This document shows, piece after piece, positions 40,507 through 64,000 of a stretch of 64,000 nucleotides of DNA (positions are counted from its first letter, which is position 1; every line of letters begins with the position of its first letter). This stretch comes from Baylisascaris procyonis (taxonomy: Eukaryota; Nematoda; Chromadorea; Rhabditida; Ascarididae). Position numbers and translations under genes: made by a program. The stretch lies in assembly GCA_037389465.1 (NCBI GenBank), contig JAZARR010000123.1, positions 814,501 to 878,500 of the forward strand, in the 5' to 3' direction. Below the pieces are notes generated by a model. That model ran no database searches. It worked only from the letters and a program-made list of their open reading frames with translations, and was not told where the DNA came from.

Positions 40507-43500
40507 GAGATCTACGGTCTTCGACGGTTCTGAACCTCCAAATTTTCCACTTGAGCTGAAAAGCAAGTTTCAATTGTTTCTGAAAAAAACCGGCAGGGTT
40601 AGGAAGCATGATGACTAATTTAATGCTGTGAAACATACACATGAAGCAACAAATTGTGTTTTCACCGCTATAGCCCAGATGGTGCACGCTGCTCGAATTT
40701 CAGTAAATAGGATGATTTTTTAATGTGTTTAAAGGACACGCATAATACTGAAGCCGAATGCGATTCGCAACTGAAAATAAAAAATTACACTTTGACATAG
40801 GGTGAGGAAATAGCATGGAAGAATGGTTGAGCAATTGAATTCTGCTAGAACGAAAAGGTTACAGCGCTCTAGAAAATTTTCTGAATTGTTAAAAATTCTG
40901 GTTCCTATTCGAATTATTATTAAATAAATTAAATATATCATTCAAACTATTGAATTTTGCGGCTTTGAATAAATTATGAATGAAAATGATTAAATATATT
41001 CGCCATTCGTGTATTATCACCATGGAAGCAATTTGATTTTTGATGTCTTTTCTTCGCGATACTTCGCACGATAACTGGAAAAATGTCATTTGATTCGAGT
41101 ATAATTGAAAATTTCCACATTGAAACAAGGCAAGTGCAAACGTTGATTGAATTGACAATTCTTTGAATTTATATAGGACTATAAAGCTTGTGCAAAGAAA
41201 TACCATCTCTGAAGATATTGTTCTTTTTAATTTTCTCTTCCGTCTGGATGGATTAATTCAGACGGAAGAAAGGAAGGGGAGAGAGATTGTGGGATCGAGG
41301 GCGTGTATCATTTTGCATATTCGATGCCCTAATGAGAAGAATAAATGCGGCAGTAAGTGATTTGTTACTTACATAGTGCGATAGGGCATTATTGACAAAA
41401 AAAGAACGATAAATATGACGTCATAAGTGAATGCCCTTCACTTAGATAATGTCATTGAATTCCCCCCTAGATTGTTTCATAAATTACAAAAATGTAAAGA
41501 AATGTTCTTTGATCATCGAAGATAATGAACGCAAACGCAGAATTCAATAAAAAGGAACGAATATTTAATGAATGCCATGGCGACTAGTTAATGAAATTTG
41601 CGGTCAATGATCACAAAGGTAGAGCGAATTTGAAAATTCTTTAACATATCAACAATAGTCGGCATTTTTGTTATAAATTCGCGATTTCACCTGCTTCTTT
41701 CTCTTTTGGCAATGTGATAAAATGTTGGAACAATGCTCGAAGCGCCATGAGAAAATTTGACTACGGCGATTTTAATTAATACGCTCTCTTTATTCATAAA
41801 TTATTTGCATATAGTCGTTGAAAGGGTGAAATTTTTTCTATTAGAGCTTTTTTTTGCAAAGCATTTATGTTGAAAAACGTATTTTTTGGTTCGCATATAT
41901 AATAAGCGTTAGTTGATATTAATGTTTTTTTAAATTGGTAGCCGCAGTAATTCTTCGCTCATAAGTTGGAAGGTGATGTTCGTAGATGACGGATCGTATA
42001 TCATGCGATCAACTTTACGCAACATTGATTGACACATATTACTCTATCGAATATAACTTTGCAATTTTGCAGTGTCATATTGCATTAGTGTCTTTATTCG
42101 ATTTCTGAGGGCAACATTTCACAAGAGTGCATTGCAATTTTTGAAACACATATTGTTGTTAACTGATGGAATCAAAAGTTATGAAGTTTAAAATTATAAA
42201 GTTTAATAAAAAGTTTAAAAGTTTACATTGTATGGCTTTCTTTATCTATGGACTTTCAAACAACAAATATCATCTTTGATGAATATTTTATCGGGCAAAC
42301 AAGTATATAAACATTATAAACAACAGCGTAAAGATAAAAATAAAAAGGAAACCTTTTTCTTTTTGATAGCGATTTCATTCTGAGCGATTTGATTATTATG
42401 TAATACCGATACAGTCATAACTAACAGGTGTTAGGTAGGCACAATTTAATGTCAAAAATATATCAGAAATATATCATATGAGATGGCCTAATATTGCCGA
42501 AAAGCAAGCGAAGAATTGTTGCAGGGAATCTATCAAGGACAATATGCGCTTTTTACAATCCGTCTCATGAGACGAAGCAGCTTCCTAGATATTTGATAGC
42601 AGTAATGCGTACTCAGTAATGCATTAATTTCTTAACCAAACCGATCTCTTAGTGCAAATCTCTCAGAGATATGTTGCCATCCCTCTTACTAGTTGCCATT
42701 CAAATTCTTTCACTCCTTAAATTTCTCATTCAAACATGAAGGGTCAATACGAAAATTGCAGAGTGAAACTTTCGTAAAAGGCACATTCAGTACACAAAAA
42801 ACATCATTAATGTATAGATTGAAATGACTTAGATGCAACTTGAAAGATGAAGAAATGATATGCTGATGATATCTGCCAGCGGCAAATTCCAAACTTCTCG
42901 AGTACTGAAGCGGAAACTGTAATATATTATTTGTGCTGCAACATTATCTACGAAGCTGCAAAGTGATGCCGTTTTGAATTATGATAAAGCGAAATTGAAA
43001 TATATCTGACGATGAGGTATGGGAGAAACTGCACGTAATTTTAATACAAAGAACCAGGGTGTGCTTTAGGAATATCTCTCTAACAATCTGATATCGGTGA
43101 TCATACAAAGATACCTCATAGTGCTTTCAGAAGTATCGTTGATGTGTATATGGAAGAAAAAAACAGTGCCTAGTACATTTCCTTTTTGGTTACCATTACG
43201 AACCAATTTGCTAACTGGTAATTTGCTAGAAGATTCGATCACAAAAAGACGCAATATTTTCTCACTTTCGAGAGCAACCTTTCATAATAAATAACATCAA
43301 ATACCTCTGATGTCGATGCACACAATTTCGGTTTGAAGTTTCAAATTTAACACAGGTCAACGCAGACATACAGGCGCGATTCTGCATCATTTGCTCCGTT
43401 TCTCTTTCATCCTTTCCCTTACTGACCAGTTGACAAAAAGTTTAAATGAATAAATAAATAAATAATGAAACAGGCAGATGAGTAAGCAAACAAATAGACA

Positions 43501-46500
43501 TAAATAATTCAACGGATGGATCAACTAGTAAATTTTAGGACCTCTCATCAGATTCAAAAAAGGTCGCTGGAAAAAAAATCATATTGTATTTGCATGAACT
43601 TTACGCTCATCAGGTTTTATTTCACAAATTTTGTTTATTTTGAAATTTAATTTTGAAGTTGCATGTATTTTATTTCTTGGGGGCAGTTTATGAAAATATT
43701 TGAACCTACGAGGTTAACTGCAAAGCAAATGTGCGATCATCTGGCACAACTCGAGTGGAAAAAATGCATTAGGCGGCTTAGCAAAATATGCATTGTATTT
43801 TTGTCAATCTGACCAAGCGATCAATCGGTTGCATGAATTGTCAAAAAATAATACAATATCTGCATAATCCATTTTGATCTTTGTTGATCCACCAGCTCTA
43901 CTTATCTTCTAGAAAAGATTGCTATCGTTTACTTTTGTACATTTGCTATGAGCGGGTGCATCATGGAGACGTTGCATCTGCGCTACTTAAATAGATGCTA
44001 TTTTTTGTACAAATGTGCTATTGTATAGACATGCTCTCATAGTAGTTGCTTCTTGATGTTGGCTCAAGTAAGGTTGCAAACATTTATATACAACAATGAA
44101 ATTTTTTACCTATTTTTACCACTATATTGGATTCGTTATGTGATTTTCCCTCATATACGAGTTAGACGTCGTTTGCAAATATTCGCATATTTCTTTGCAA
44201 ACGATTATCGGGATAGTTGAAAAAAAAAAGAGAGGTGAAAATGCAGAGAAGATAAGATGACATCTTGTTGCAGTTCGAATTGCAATGTGATTTAGGTTAT
44301 AGACATTATTCATTCAGAATGTCTGGATTTTTCTTCCGAGAAGTCGGTTTTTCAACATCTTCACTAGTGGCTATGGTTGCTTCGAAATAATTGATGAGGT
44401 TTTTTTCTATTAATATGCAAGGATTAATGCGGCCGTAGTCCTTTTATCATCTTCGATAACGCAATAGAATTCTGCCTTTTCAAAACTTTCTAAGCTTTGC
44501 TCAACTATTTCTGCAATTATTCCTTCCGCAGAGTGATCTCTTTGAAAGCATGCTACACTTTGATTCGTATAGTGCAGATTTTTGCAGAAATGTTCACTTT
44601 TTAAAGTTCTTCAAACTGCTAGCAATAGGCTTATTTGTTTGTAATATGGTGGATCGTTTTTTTTTCGCCGCTTACTTCATACGGAGTGATACTATTATAT
44701 CTCTCGGGAAGTTTTCTGTAGAGAAAAAACATTTTTAGAGATCTTCACATAAATATATATTTTCTAAATCTTAGAATCTTATTTGCAATGTTGTTTAAAC
44801 CTGGCATCTTATGATTTGATGACTTCACAACCGCTAAGAAGGCAATTACATAACCAGCGGTATCATCCTGTTAGACTTCACATAAAATCCGATCCTATTA
44901 GGGATAGGTTCTGCGACCCTTTCTTTGTATGATTACTGCGTCAGTGCAGAGAGATATTTGCTGAAAATATTCACATTAAGTCTTTCTCTTCTTTTGGTTT
45001 TGTTTTTGATTGAATTGCTTATTAACTTATCCTAAATTTTGTGGATATCTTTTCTATATTCTTGGGAATTTCCTTCTGCATTTTTCTTTTCGAAATTCCA
45101 TTTCACATTTTTAGCTAATCCATTTAGGCTTTTCAACAGAATTTTTAACTCAACTTCGTTTGGTGCTCAGTATATTAGTCTCAGGATTCTATTTCTTTTA
45201 TTCAATGGTTTCCTCAAATCTTTCGTTAGATATGCCCTAACAAGCTGAGTTTTTATTTTTCTACCTCTAGTGTCACACGATTATGCGTCTTCTTCGCATA
45301 ATTTGCGAAAATTTCATTTCCTCTTTTCACATTCGAATCTCATATTGGAAGCAAAGAGATGGATGTAAGATAAGATGTGCGCCTTTATCGTCTTCTTTGA
45401 AAAATTGGATGTTCTTGTTAAGCATATTGTTTTTCAAATAGCTTTTTTTTCAAGTTCAGACGGAGTTCTTAGGCTGTTACTTGAAGTGTTGAAAAATTGT
45501 CTATAGAATATCCCTTAGGTGCTATACAATCTGCCCATAAATGTTAGCATTTGCATATATGTTAGAGTGAAATTTGTGATTCACATCTCTTCGTTGCTAT
45601 TTTAGGTTCGAAATTTGTTAACATTCATCAGCGTTATTTATTTAGATTGATCTATCCTGTTCTGTGCAATCGCGAAATAGTTTGCATCAATTTTAAATGC
45701 CAATTGTCTTATGTAAGCAAATGTTTCTATGCTTTGATATTCAAGTTGAGAAAATAGAGGAATGGCGAAATGTGGTCATCTCTGCGTAATGTGTTTTCTG
45801 AATGCAAATTTGCAGCTGCGAGCAAAATTAGAAAAGAGCACTGAGCTGAAAAAGAGACATACAATCCGAGTGAAATATTCATTGAATACCCTATTTCTTT
45901 TATCAAAATTTCTCAAATTTTTGAAGCATATCAGGGTTTATTAGAGGATTGCCATTATCCAAAAACACTCGTCCAATTTGTTCAGCACTTCAAAAAAAGC
46001 CTTGTGAAATTCTTTTATCACCAACTTAGAGAGCTACGCAGTTGATGGCTATTTGTTGCAATAAATCAACAATACATTTTAAGACCGACGAAACTTAAAG
46101 TATTTTATTGCGCCGAGTTTTTCTCATCAATAAATGTGCAAGCGATTTCTTTTGAGGAGGTTATGCATTTCATTTAATAGTCGAAGAGATCTGTCAGCTG
46201 AAAAGTTCATTTCAAAATTCACCTATCGCATTTCGAAGCGTTCAAGAAGGCAAAATTGTTGCGAGAATAAAAGCATTTAGTTCATTTCAATAAACCTAAT
46301 AGCATTGTCATAAAATCCGTCTATTTGTTCTAAATTGACACTTTTGCATCTCTAAATCCGTACAGTTTGGCGTCGAAAATTTTAACAACTTATCGTGCAT
46401 TAATTATACATGCAAGACGGGAAAGAGTACCTATTCCACAAAAAATAGCCAATTTATAAACGATTTGTGATGATACAAACGACCGCTTCTTTTAAAATAT

Positions 46501-46512
46501 TTAGTTTCACAC

Positions 46513-47887
46513 GTTCTTTAGGGTAGACATGGAAAACATAAAATGCCCACCAATGCCAGTCTTCATAACTTTTACTGCTGGATGATATTGCTTCCAAAAC
46601 TGTCTATTACGAAGTGTTACTTTGAAAGTTGCTGATGCAAGCTTGTAAGCATGATCCCCATTGTAGTTCCAAAGGCAAAAAATTTGCATATTTAATTAGT
46701 AATCTTCTAATAGCCAGCCACTCACTCAGAGAATGAATATTTACATCTCTGCGCTTGTCACGTTTGGTAACGCTTTGCCTATTAAGTAAGTGGCTTGTCA
46801 TATTCCTAGTAGGCGATTAACACGCGACGCGAGTCGATAAACGTTGAAAATGCATTTTTAATATTCATATGAGCCTTATTCAGGCTAATTTTTTTAAGTT
46901 AAGGAACGTCGCCGAATTTTCTTTCACTGTTTCATCGAAATAACGGTAGCATAAATTTACCTGCAAATTTTAAGCATTGATTGTGCTATTTTGCAAAGGA
47001 TATTGATACCATCACTCGGTTGCAAATGCGCCCCTTGTATTTTTAGTGCAACGGCATTTCATCGTATCTCAACTAATTGCCTTATTGAAAGGGCAGCATA
47101 ATCTTTAAAATTTACACTTCGTATTTCCGTTTTTTATAAGAAGAAGACGAGGGGTATAAGGTGACCTGAAACATTGTACGGCTGACGCTTTTGAATGTAT
47201 AGACGATAGGAATGAGTGATTGAAGCACGGCTGGCGGTAGACCGAATTTTGACACAACAACGTATTTGGCAGGTGATTGATCCTCACGTCTGCTTGCTTC
47301 TCTTGCTCCAGTTTCACCCAAAGCATACAGGATGAAGGTAGAAAATGAATATAATGCAGTTTGCTGTTTCTTATAAAAAACACCTGTCCTTAAAAAATTT
47401 CCCAAAAATTTCAGTAGCTACTTTCAAAAATTATGAAAACGATTTCTAATGAAAGCATTTCCTTTAGTAGAAAAAACTCGCTTTGAAAAATTCGTTGAAA
47501 TTGAAATCAGTTTTTTTTCGACGGAATCACTGTTTCATAACCGCGCACATTTGTTTAGCGAATTACATTTGAAACTGGTTCAATGGATTTCATTTTTAAA
47601 TTCGCATTGTTCTCATCAGAACTTGGAAGCTTGAACACATACACCGAATCATAAATCAAGGAGCTTATGTTGGCAAAACGAAATCTATATAATCAAAATC
47701 TACCACCAAAATTGCTTCTTTCTTTTCGTATTGCGCTTTTTAGCTTGTCAATTGTTCGCATGTCGTTGGTAATGTTGAGGCGTTGCTTTTTGTACAGCAA
47801 TAACGGGCACCAATAAATGTGCAAGCAAACGCTCAGATGGATGAATTTAAGCATCGAAGAAGTGAAGAGCCTCTCTCTCAAAACCAT
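46513..47887 (-). CDS. Candidate minus-strand multi-exon gene with a T-box-like stretch (uncertain)
   Basis: Three minus-strand segments can be joined in phase. The first ends at 47704 (open back to an ATG at 47887) and contains LNITNDMRTIDKLKSAIRKE. The second spans 47383-47166, has near-balanced base composition and reads coding-like: LGETGAREASRREDQSPAKY, then FGLPPAVLQSLIPIVYTF. The third spans 46641-46513. In it, FKVTLRNRQFWKQYH resembles the conserved start of T-box DNA-binding domains (a V-x-L...[LF]-W-K-x-[FY]-H pattern), and GGHFMF sits where T-box proteins have GRRMFP. The third exon needs a weak ACAAG acceptor, and I could not find the rest of a T-box downstream. It could be a divergent T-box gene, a pseudogene, or unrelated ORFs. 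If the first segment starts at 47887, the first exon is 184 bases. Confidence 0.3.
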
Positions 47888-49615
<1,728 letters not shown>

Positions 49616-49624
49616 TAAGAGAAG

Positions 49625-51436
49625 GTTCATTTCGAACGTTCTCTTCGAACTAACCTGGAATTCTGCGAACTTAACAAGCTAATCAAAAAGAAGATATGCG
49701 AAAACCGTTATCAGAAATATCTGAATATAATGAAGCAAGCCGCTGCTAGCGGTAAATTAAAGAGGGCAAGAAGTTCGCTAGTTGAGAACAAGAAAAGAAT
49801 AATTGAGCTGAGGAAAACTGACGGATCACTCACGACAGAAACGCAAGAAATTGATAAAATCATTCAGGAATTCTATACGAAACTGTATGGAGGAGAGACC
49901 AACTGTACGTTTGTTGCAAGGAAAAGCTATGAACCATTCCTACAATCATCGACTCAGAGATAAGAAACGCGATCAAAAGCGTGAAAAAGGGGAAGGCGCC
50001 AGGTATCGATGGATTAACTGGCGAAATGCTGAAACTCGGGAAGGAACTATTAATAACACCGCTGAAAAGTCTATTCAACAACATGATCGAACATCAACAA
50101 ATCCCTGAAGATTTTGCCTTCTCAAAAACAATTCTGTTGCCGAAGAAAGGCAATCTAAATGATATCAGAAACTATCGCCCTATATCACTCCTACCAACAA
50201 TCTCAAAGTGTTTCTCGAAAGTTTTATGCAAAAGATTGCAGCAACAAATTGAAGAGAAGCAAGATGTCGAGCAAGCAGGCTTCAGGCCGGGCAAGTCAAC
50301 AATCGACCAAATCCACGTGCTCACCATGCTTATCGAGAAGACCAAAGAGTACAACCTGCCCCTTTACTTGCTGTTCGTAGACTACGAAAAGGCCTTCGAT
50401 TCTGTAGAACACGCCGCCCTGTGGAAGTCCTTGGAAAATGCCTCGATACACCCTTCAATAATTTCCATCCTTCAAGAAATCCAGCGTAAATCGACAACTA
50501 CAATTTTCGTACATGAAAGGCAAATACCAATACAGGTAAAGAGAGGAGTACGGCAGGGAGACTGCGTATCTCCGCTGCTGTTCAACGCAGCTCTACAGCT
50601 CGTGTTCGACGAGATAGACTGGCAAAACAAGGGCGTGAACGCAGACGGGAAAAGAATTGCGCACTTGAGGTTCGCAGACGACGTAGTCTTGATATCTCAC
50701 AACTTCAACTAATTAAAGAAAATGGTCAGAGAACTCGAGGTGAGAAGTGCGGCAGTCGGCTTACGATTAAACATCTCCAAAACGAAGCTGATGAGCAACC
50801 GAGAGCTAAAGTCGACGATCGTTGTAAGAGGAGAGAAGATTGAATGCGTAAATGAGTTTATTTACTTGGGCAGATGTGTAAAAATGAGCGGAGGGACGGA
50901 AGCAGACGTACGACGCAGAATCAAACAAGGCTGGAAAGCAATTTTTTAAGAATAAAGACTTCTATCGTGAGAAAAAAGTACCGATGAGTCTCAAGAGGAA
51001 ACTGTTTGAAAAAAGCGTGATGCCAACAGTTCTCTACGGTTCTGAAACATGGGTAACAACTAAAAAAATGCGCAAGCTACTAGCGGTGGCAGAAAGAAGA
51101 ATGGAAAGAATCATAACAGGAATCAAATTGGTGGAGAGGAAAACCAACGAATGGCTTCGAGGTGTAACAAAGGTAAAGGATTGGGTGACCGAGGCTGGAA
51201 TGAGGAAATTTAGATGGGCGGCGAAGATATCCGCACTGAAAAGTGACGATTGGGTGAAGCGAATAACAGAATGGACACCACGGATTGGCAAAAGAAATAG
51301 AGGCCGACCTGCAATGAGGTGGAGCGATTCTTTAAAAAAGACCGCAGGAACCAACTGGATCAGAGAAGCATTGATTCGGGACAAGTGGGAGCGATATGAG
51401 GAGACCTTCATTCGTAATGAATGCTATGTTGATTGA
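49625..51436 (+). pseudogene. Reverse transcriptase fragment of RTE-like element, inactivated
   Basis: Coding similarity runs through three pieces. 49625-49963 is the basic linker before the RT domain, and its frame breaks near 49930-49955. 49981-50712 holds the RT core: NYRPISLLPTISK, EQAGFRPGKSTIDQ, VDYEKAFDS, GVRQGDCVSPLLF, and the catalytic FADD at 50671-50682. A TAA at 50710-50712 interrupts this frame, which otherwise continues to 50949 (GLRLNISKTKLM). A one-base shift in the T run near 50941-50946 moves it to the frame of 50984-51436, which carries the C-terminal RGRPAMRWSDSLKKTAG and DKWERYEETF seen in RTE-type proteins. One nonsense codon and two frameshifts plus the missing N-terminus make it non-functional. 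Many nematode database entries label such proteins endonuclease-reverse transcriptase or craniofacial development protein 2-like. Confidence 0.9.
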
Positions 51437-51438
51437 AA

Positions 51439-51469
<31 letters not shown>

Positions 51470-51470
51470 G
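51436..51470 (+). repeat. AAAT tandem tail of the retrotransposon
   Basis: About eight AAAT units follow the stop codon of the RT fragment directly, leaving essentially no 3' untranslated region in this copy. The right-hand target duplication overlaps the last bases. Confidence 0.95.
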
Positions 51471-51478
51471 AGAACGTT

Positions 51479-53016
51479 TGTTAGGAGCATAAACGATTAC
51501 GTTTTTTATAACAGAACTCTTCGCATGTGTTCGGCTGTGATAGATTGGTAGACCAGAAGGACTGCGCATACGCTACTCAAGCATTCTCTCGTTGTACATT
51601 TTGAGTTATCTCATTGCATGAACTTATTTCACCGTTTCGATATTGAAAAATTTGAATTTTTACATGCTTTTTCCGTGAAAATCTTGATAGAAGAAATGAA
51701 AGCGAGAGGAAAGGAAACAAAAAAAATTTCAGTGATAAAAATTATTTGTAAAGAGAGTGCTGATGAATAAACCTAATATCAACTATATTTTAAAAGAATT
51801 TCAAATAGAGTAATAGAAAAACGCATCAGAGTAAATATTTTTGCCTTATTAGATATGTGAATTGATCCGTTAAACACAGATTTATGGTTCGGTGAACAAC
51901 AATCAAGACGAAGCACAATATGCTTTTGTGAGTCTTTTATCTGATTTGTTTTTTTGTTGGTTTCCTTACCTAACGAAAATCACCTATTAAAGGTGTCCAC
52001 ATTACCTGTCCACATTACTGGGACTCTAAATGCTTTCTGCCGATTTCAGCCGAATTGAACTTTTAGTTGGTCACACAGCTCAAGTGTCTAAATTCGTGAA
52101 GAAGCTTTTCATCTTTTAATTCTGATAGAGTTGAAAGCATTTTGCAAAATATATTGACCTCAATAATCGGACAGGTTATACGAGCTGAGAACAGGCTGTT
52201 TTCTAAGAGGCGATGTTTTCGACGAAATAATCAATGACTCCACCTTTATGAATAATGATACTCAATTTTTATAATGTCCTGGAAAATTCATTGAGAAATT
52301 TTATGATGTGACAAACTAAGATCCGAATCAAGAAATTAGCGCACTCTGACATAGGTTCAAAAACTGCGCACATTATCCCGTACTATATACAAACCATATG
52401 CAATAGGTCTCAAGCTACCATATCCCACCTTCTGTTTTTTCGAGAAATAACCTTCATATGAAGCAGAGGCAGAGGTCATCTGCCCCCTGATCAGTTGAGG
52501 TCATCTTCCTTCTGACAATCGAGTCATCTGCCTTTCGTTATCAACTCATATTTCACAAGAAGTCTCGAAGTCATTAATATGTGTATTGTTTTTAAGCCCA
52601 GTGCCCTTTCCTCAAAGCCCTTTGCACATGAATGGTGAGTGCATTATTTTAAACATTATTTTATAGGTAATCTAAGTGCATTAGATATTTGATACTGCGC
52701 TATTAAAACGTTCGCAATAATCGTTGAGCTTTAAAAAATATGTGGGCTCTTCTTTTTGAATTTTTCAGAGGTGTATTCTACATTTAATTTTTCTCTTTTC
52801 GTGTCAATTTCTTAATGGATTTTCAGCATAAAAAAAATCGATTCACTTCCATATGAACTATAACATGCAAAATTGCGTTTAAGATGAATAAATTCTTCGA
52901 TGAGCCTCTTATTTTACAACACTAAAAGAAATTTAAAAGTATATTTCAGATGTACTATCGAATTGTAATGTAAGTGTAACAAACGAGTATCATTGTAAGC
53001 GTTCAGTGCGCAACAA
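51479..53016. other. Spacer between retrotransposon and ligand-gated channel gene
   Basis: No coding feature is recognised. Its right end should carry the promoter and 5' leader of the ligand-gated channel gene. A TATTTCAG at about 52943-52950, 66 bases before the start codon, could be a trans-splice or 5'-UTR acceptor; the leader after it would include a short upstream ORF (ATG TAC ... TAA). No TATA-type core element is evident. Confidence 0.45.
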
Positions 53017-62873
<9,857 letters not shown>

Positions 62874-64000
62874 CAGTGATATTGTTATTCAGTCCACTGT
62901 GAAAGAGACGCTTTTTGCGAGTATTTGCTGTTGTCATCCACTGATATTGTAAGGGTGTAGCCAGAAAAAAAGAAGAGCCAAAGGATAAAGGATTCGAAGA
63001 GAGCAAAACAATATCATTTCCACCGGTTTTATGCATCTTCCTATTCGCATTGTTTGCAATCTTTTTGTTTAAAAATCTCAAAGAAGTAGTGACCTAAGTA
63101 TGCCTTTTGGCTATGCCCTTATTGCATTGTATAAATAATCGCTAAAATTGAACGCAAATTCCTCATTTTCATTCCGTCGTGCTTCAGGCGCCTCTTATTC
63201 AATGATGACCCTTAAATAGTTATCGTATCGAGTGCAAATTTGAAGTCTGCCGATACTCAAGACGGAGAAAATTGCCACGTTAGTTTAGAGATCTCGATTG
63301 AACTGAAATCTTTCGAAGCTTGGAAAGTCCGAGATCACAGGATGGATTGTTGGGTATTTAATATTTCGATGCGAAATTGAGTTTTTTTTTTGAGAAATGA
63401 AAGCCTGCTCACTGCGGAATCTGGATTTGAGCGTGCAAATGTTTCTTGAGATTTTGTCTTCGTTTGATTACTATGAGCAATCTAAGAGGAGTTCTTAGTC
63501 TTTGTCAGTGCTGTGAATTTACACTATCGTTTATGAATACGGGTATAGCGAATGGAGCAATGAACGGAAATTTCGCGTCTTCTCAGTTGCTTTTTTTTTA
63601 AAAATTCGCTTTTTAAATTCGCTAATAAATTCGAAGCTCGACGAATTGTTCTAATGACTGTTTTTCCATGGGAAAAAATAAAGAAAATTCGCTTTTGTAG
63701 TGAAATTCTAAACCTACTATATCATTCCCATTTATCGGAGTAAATTTTCTTCGATTTTCCTTAAATCTCCAAAAAATTTTTCCACTACTTTAGTTGAGTT
63801 GTCAGGATGAATATATGCTTTGGTTCCTTCTCTTGTCCTCACCTCAATAACCGGACGGAAACCTTGCGTCAATTAGTAATTGTGGCCTATAGTGGTACGG
63901 TCGATTCACTGTCCTATCATGTGACAGGGACAGTGCTGTATTGTTATCTCAATTGAATTACATACCAATGATTGCGTTGTTCTTTTTGATAAGCTGATCG
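62874..64000. other. 3' flank of the ligand-gated channel gene
   Basis: No gene is recognised. The first AATAAA after the stop is at 63624-63629, about 750 bases on, followed by another near 63676. Either could end the transcript if the 3' untranslated region is long. A 95-codon antisense ORF over the last exon (62794-63081) is judged to be a shadow. Confidence 0.5.

Larger units (their letters stand above)
23517..46512. other. Long gene-poor region
   Basis: About 23 kb with no recognised gene. It contains isolated ORFs described separately (24566-24955 minus, 26346-26731 plus) and others judged to be chance, plus an AATAAA at 24460-24465 that might serve the upstream gene although it lies 944 bases past the stop. 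It also has homopolymer runs (12 C at about 30519-30530, 12 G at about 33694-33705, a T run near 33878-33896, an A run near 29133-29148), a C-rich block and a pyrimidine-rich block. No rRNA or confident tRNA was seen. Distal regulatory sequence or untranslated exons could be hidden here. Confidence 0.55.
49616..51478 (+). mobile_element. 5'-truncated RTE-like non-LTR retrotransposon copy with probable target-site duplication
   Basis: The copy runs from about 49628 to 51466 and holds only the reverse-transcriptase and C-terminal parts of the polyprotein; the upstream apurinic-type endonuclease domain is absent. It ends in about eight AAAT units (51436-51470), the kind of short tandem tail seen in RTE-clade elements. 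TAAGAGAAGGTT at 49616-49627 and TAAGAGAACGTT at 51467-51478 differ at one base and flank it exactly, as expected of a target-site duplication. The 5' loss fits incomplete target-primed reverse transcription. No LTRs are present. Confidence 0.85.

Noticed and set aside
51034..51411. 125-codon antisense ORF in the retrotransposon
   Set aside because: Shadow of the RT C-terminal coding frame.

Overview
The window is nuclear DNA from an animal, most probably a nematode and probably an AT-rich, repeat-bearing one. This rests on AT-rich sequence, introns of a few hundred bases to about 1.5 kb with short TTTCAG-type acceptors, a ligand-gated chloride channel whose M2-M3 sequence matches nematode LGC/ACC-type receptors, a DEG/ENaC channel and a truncated RTE-type retrotransposon. 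The species cannot be named from the sequence.

Three protein genes can be rebuilt exon by exon with matching splice phases, all on the + strand. (1) Positions 12-3845 hold the last six visible exons of the pre-mRNA 3'-end endonuclease CPSF3 (CPSF73); the gene enters from the left edge. (2) Positions 8316-23516 hold a complete DEG/ENaC sodium-channel subunit, modelled as 20 exons and 883 residues. It has a large insertion before TM2 and altered gating and selectivity motifs. (3) Positions 53017-62873 hold a complete Cys-loop anion-channel subunit, modelled as 11 exons and 501 residues.

Between the last two genes lies about 29 kb that is mostly gene-poor. It holds a 5'-truncated, broken RTE-like retrotransposon (about 49628-51466) with an AAAT tail and a probable target-site duplication. 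It also holds a weakly supported minus-strand multi-exon candidate (46513-47887) with a short T-box-like stretch, several unrecognised ORFs, poly-C/poly-G runs and a pyrimidine-rich tract. Long TA microsatellites sit in introns of CPSF3 and of the ligand-gated channel; one is framed by an imperfect 28-bp inverted repeat.

The genes do not form an operon or a pathway: one is a housekeeping RNA-processing factor and two are ion-channel subunits likely to act in neurons, muscle or gut. No prokaryotic-type system, CRISPR array, rRNA or convincing tRNA was seen. All exon models come from reading the sequence by eye, with splice phase as the internal check, and need RNA evidence.
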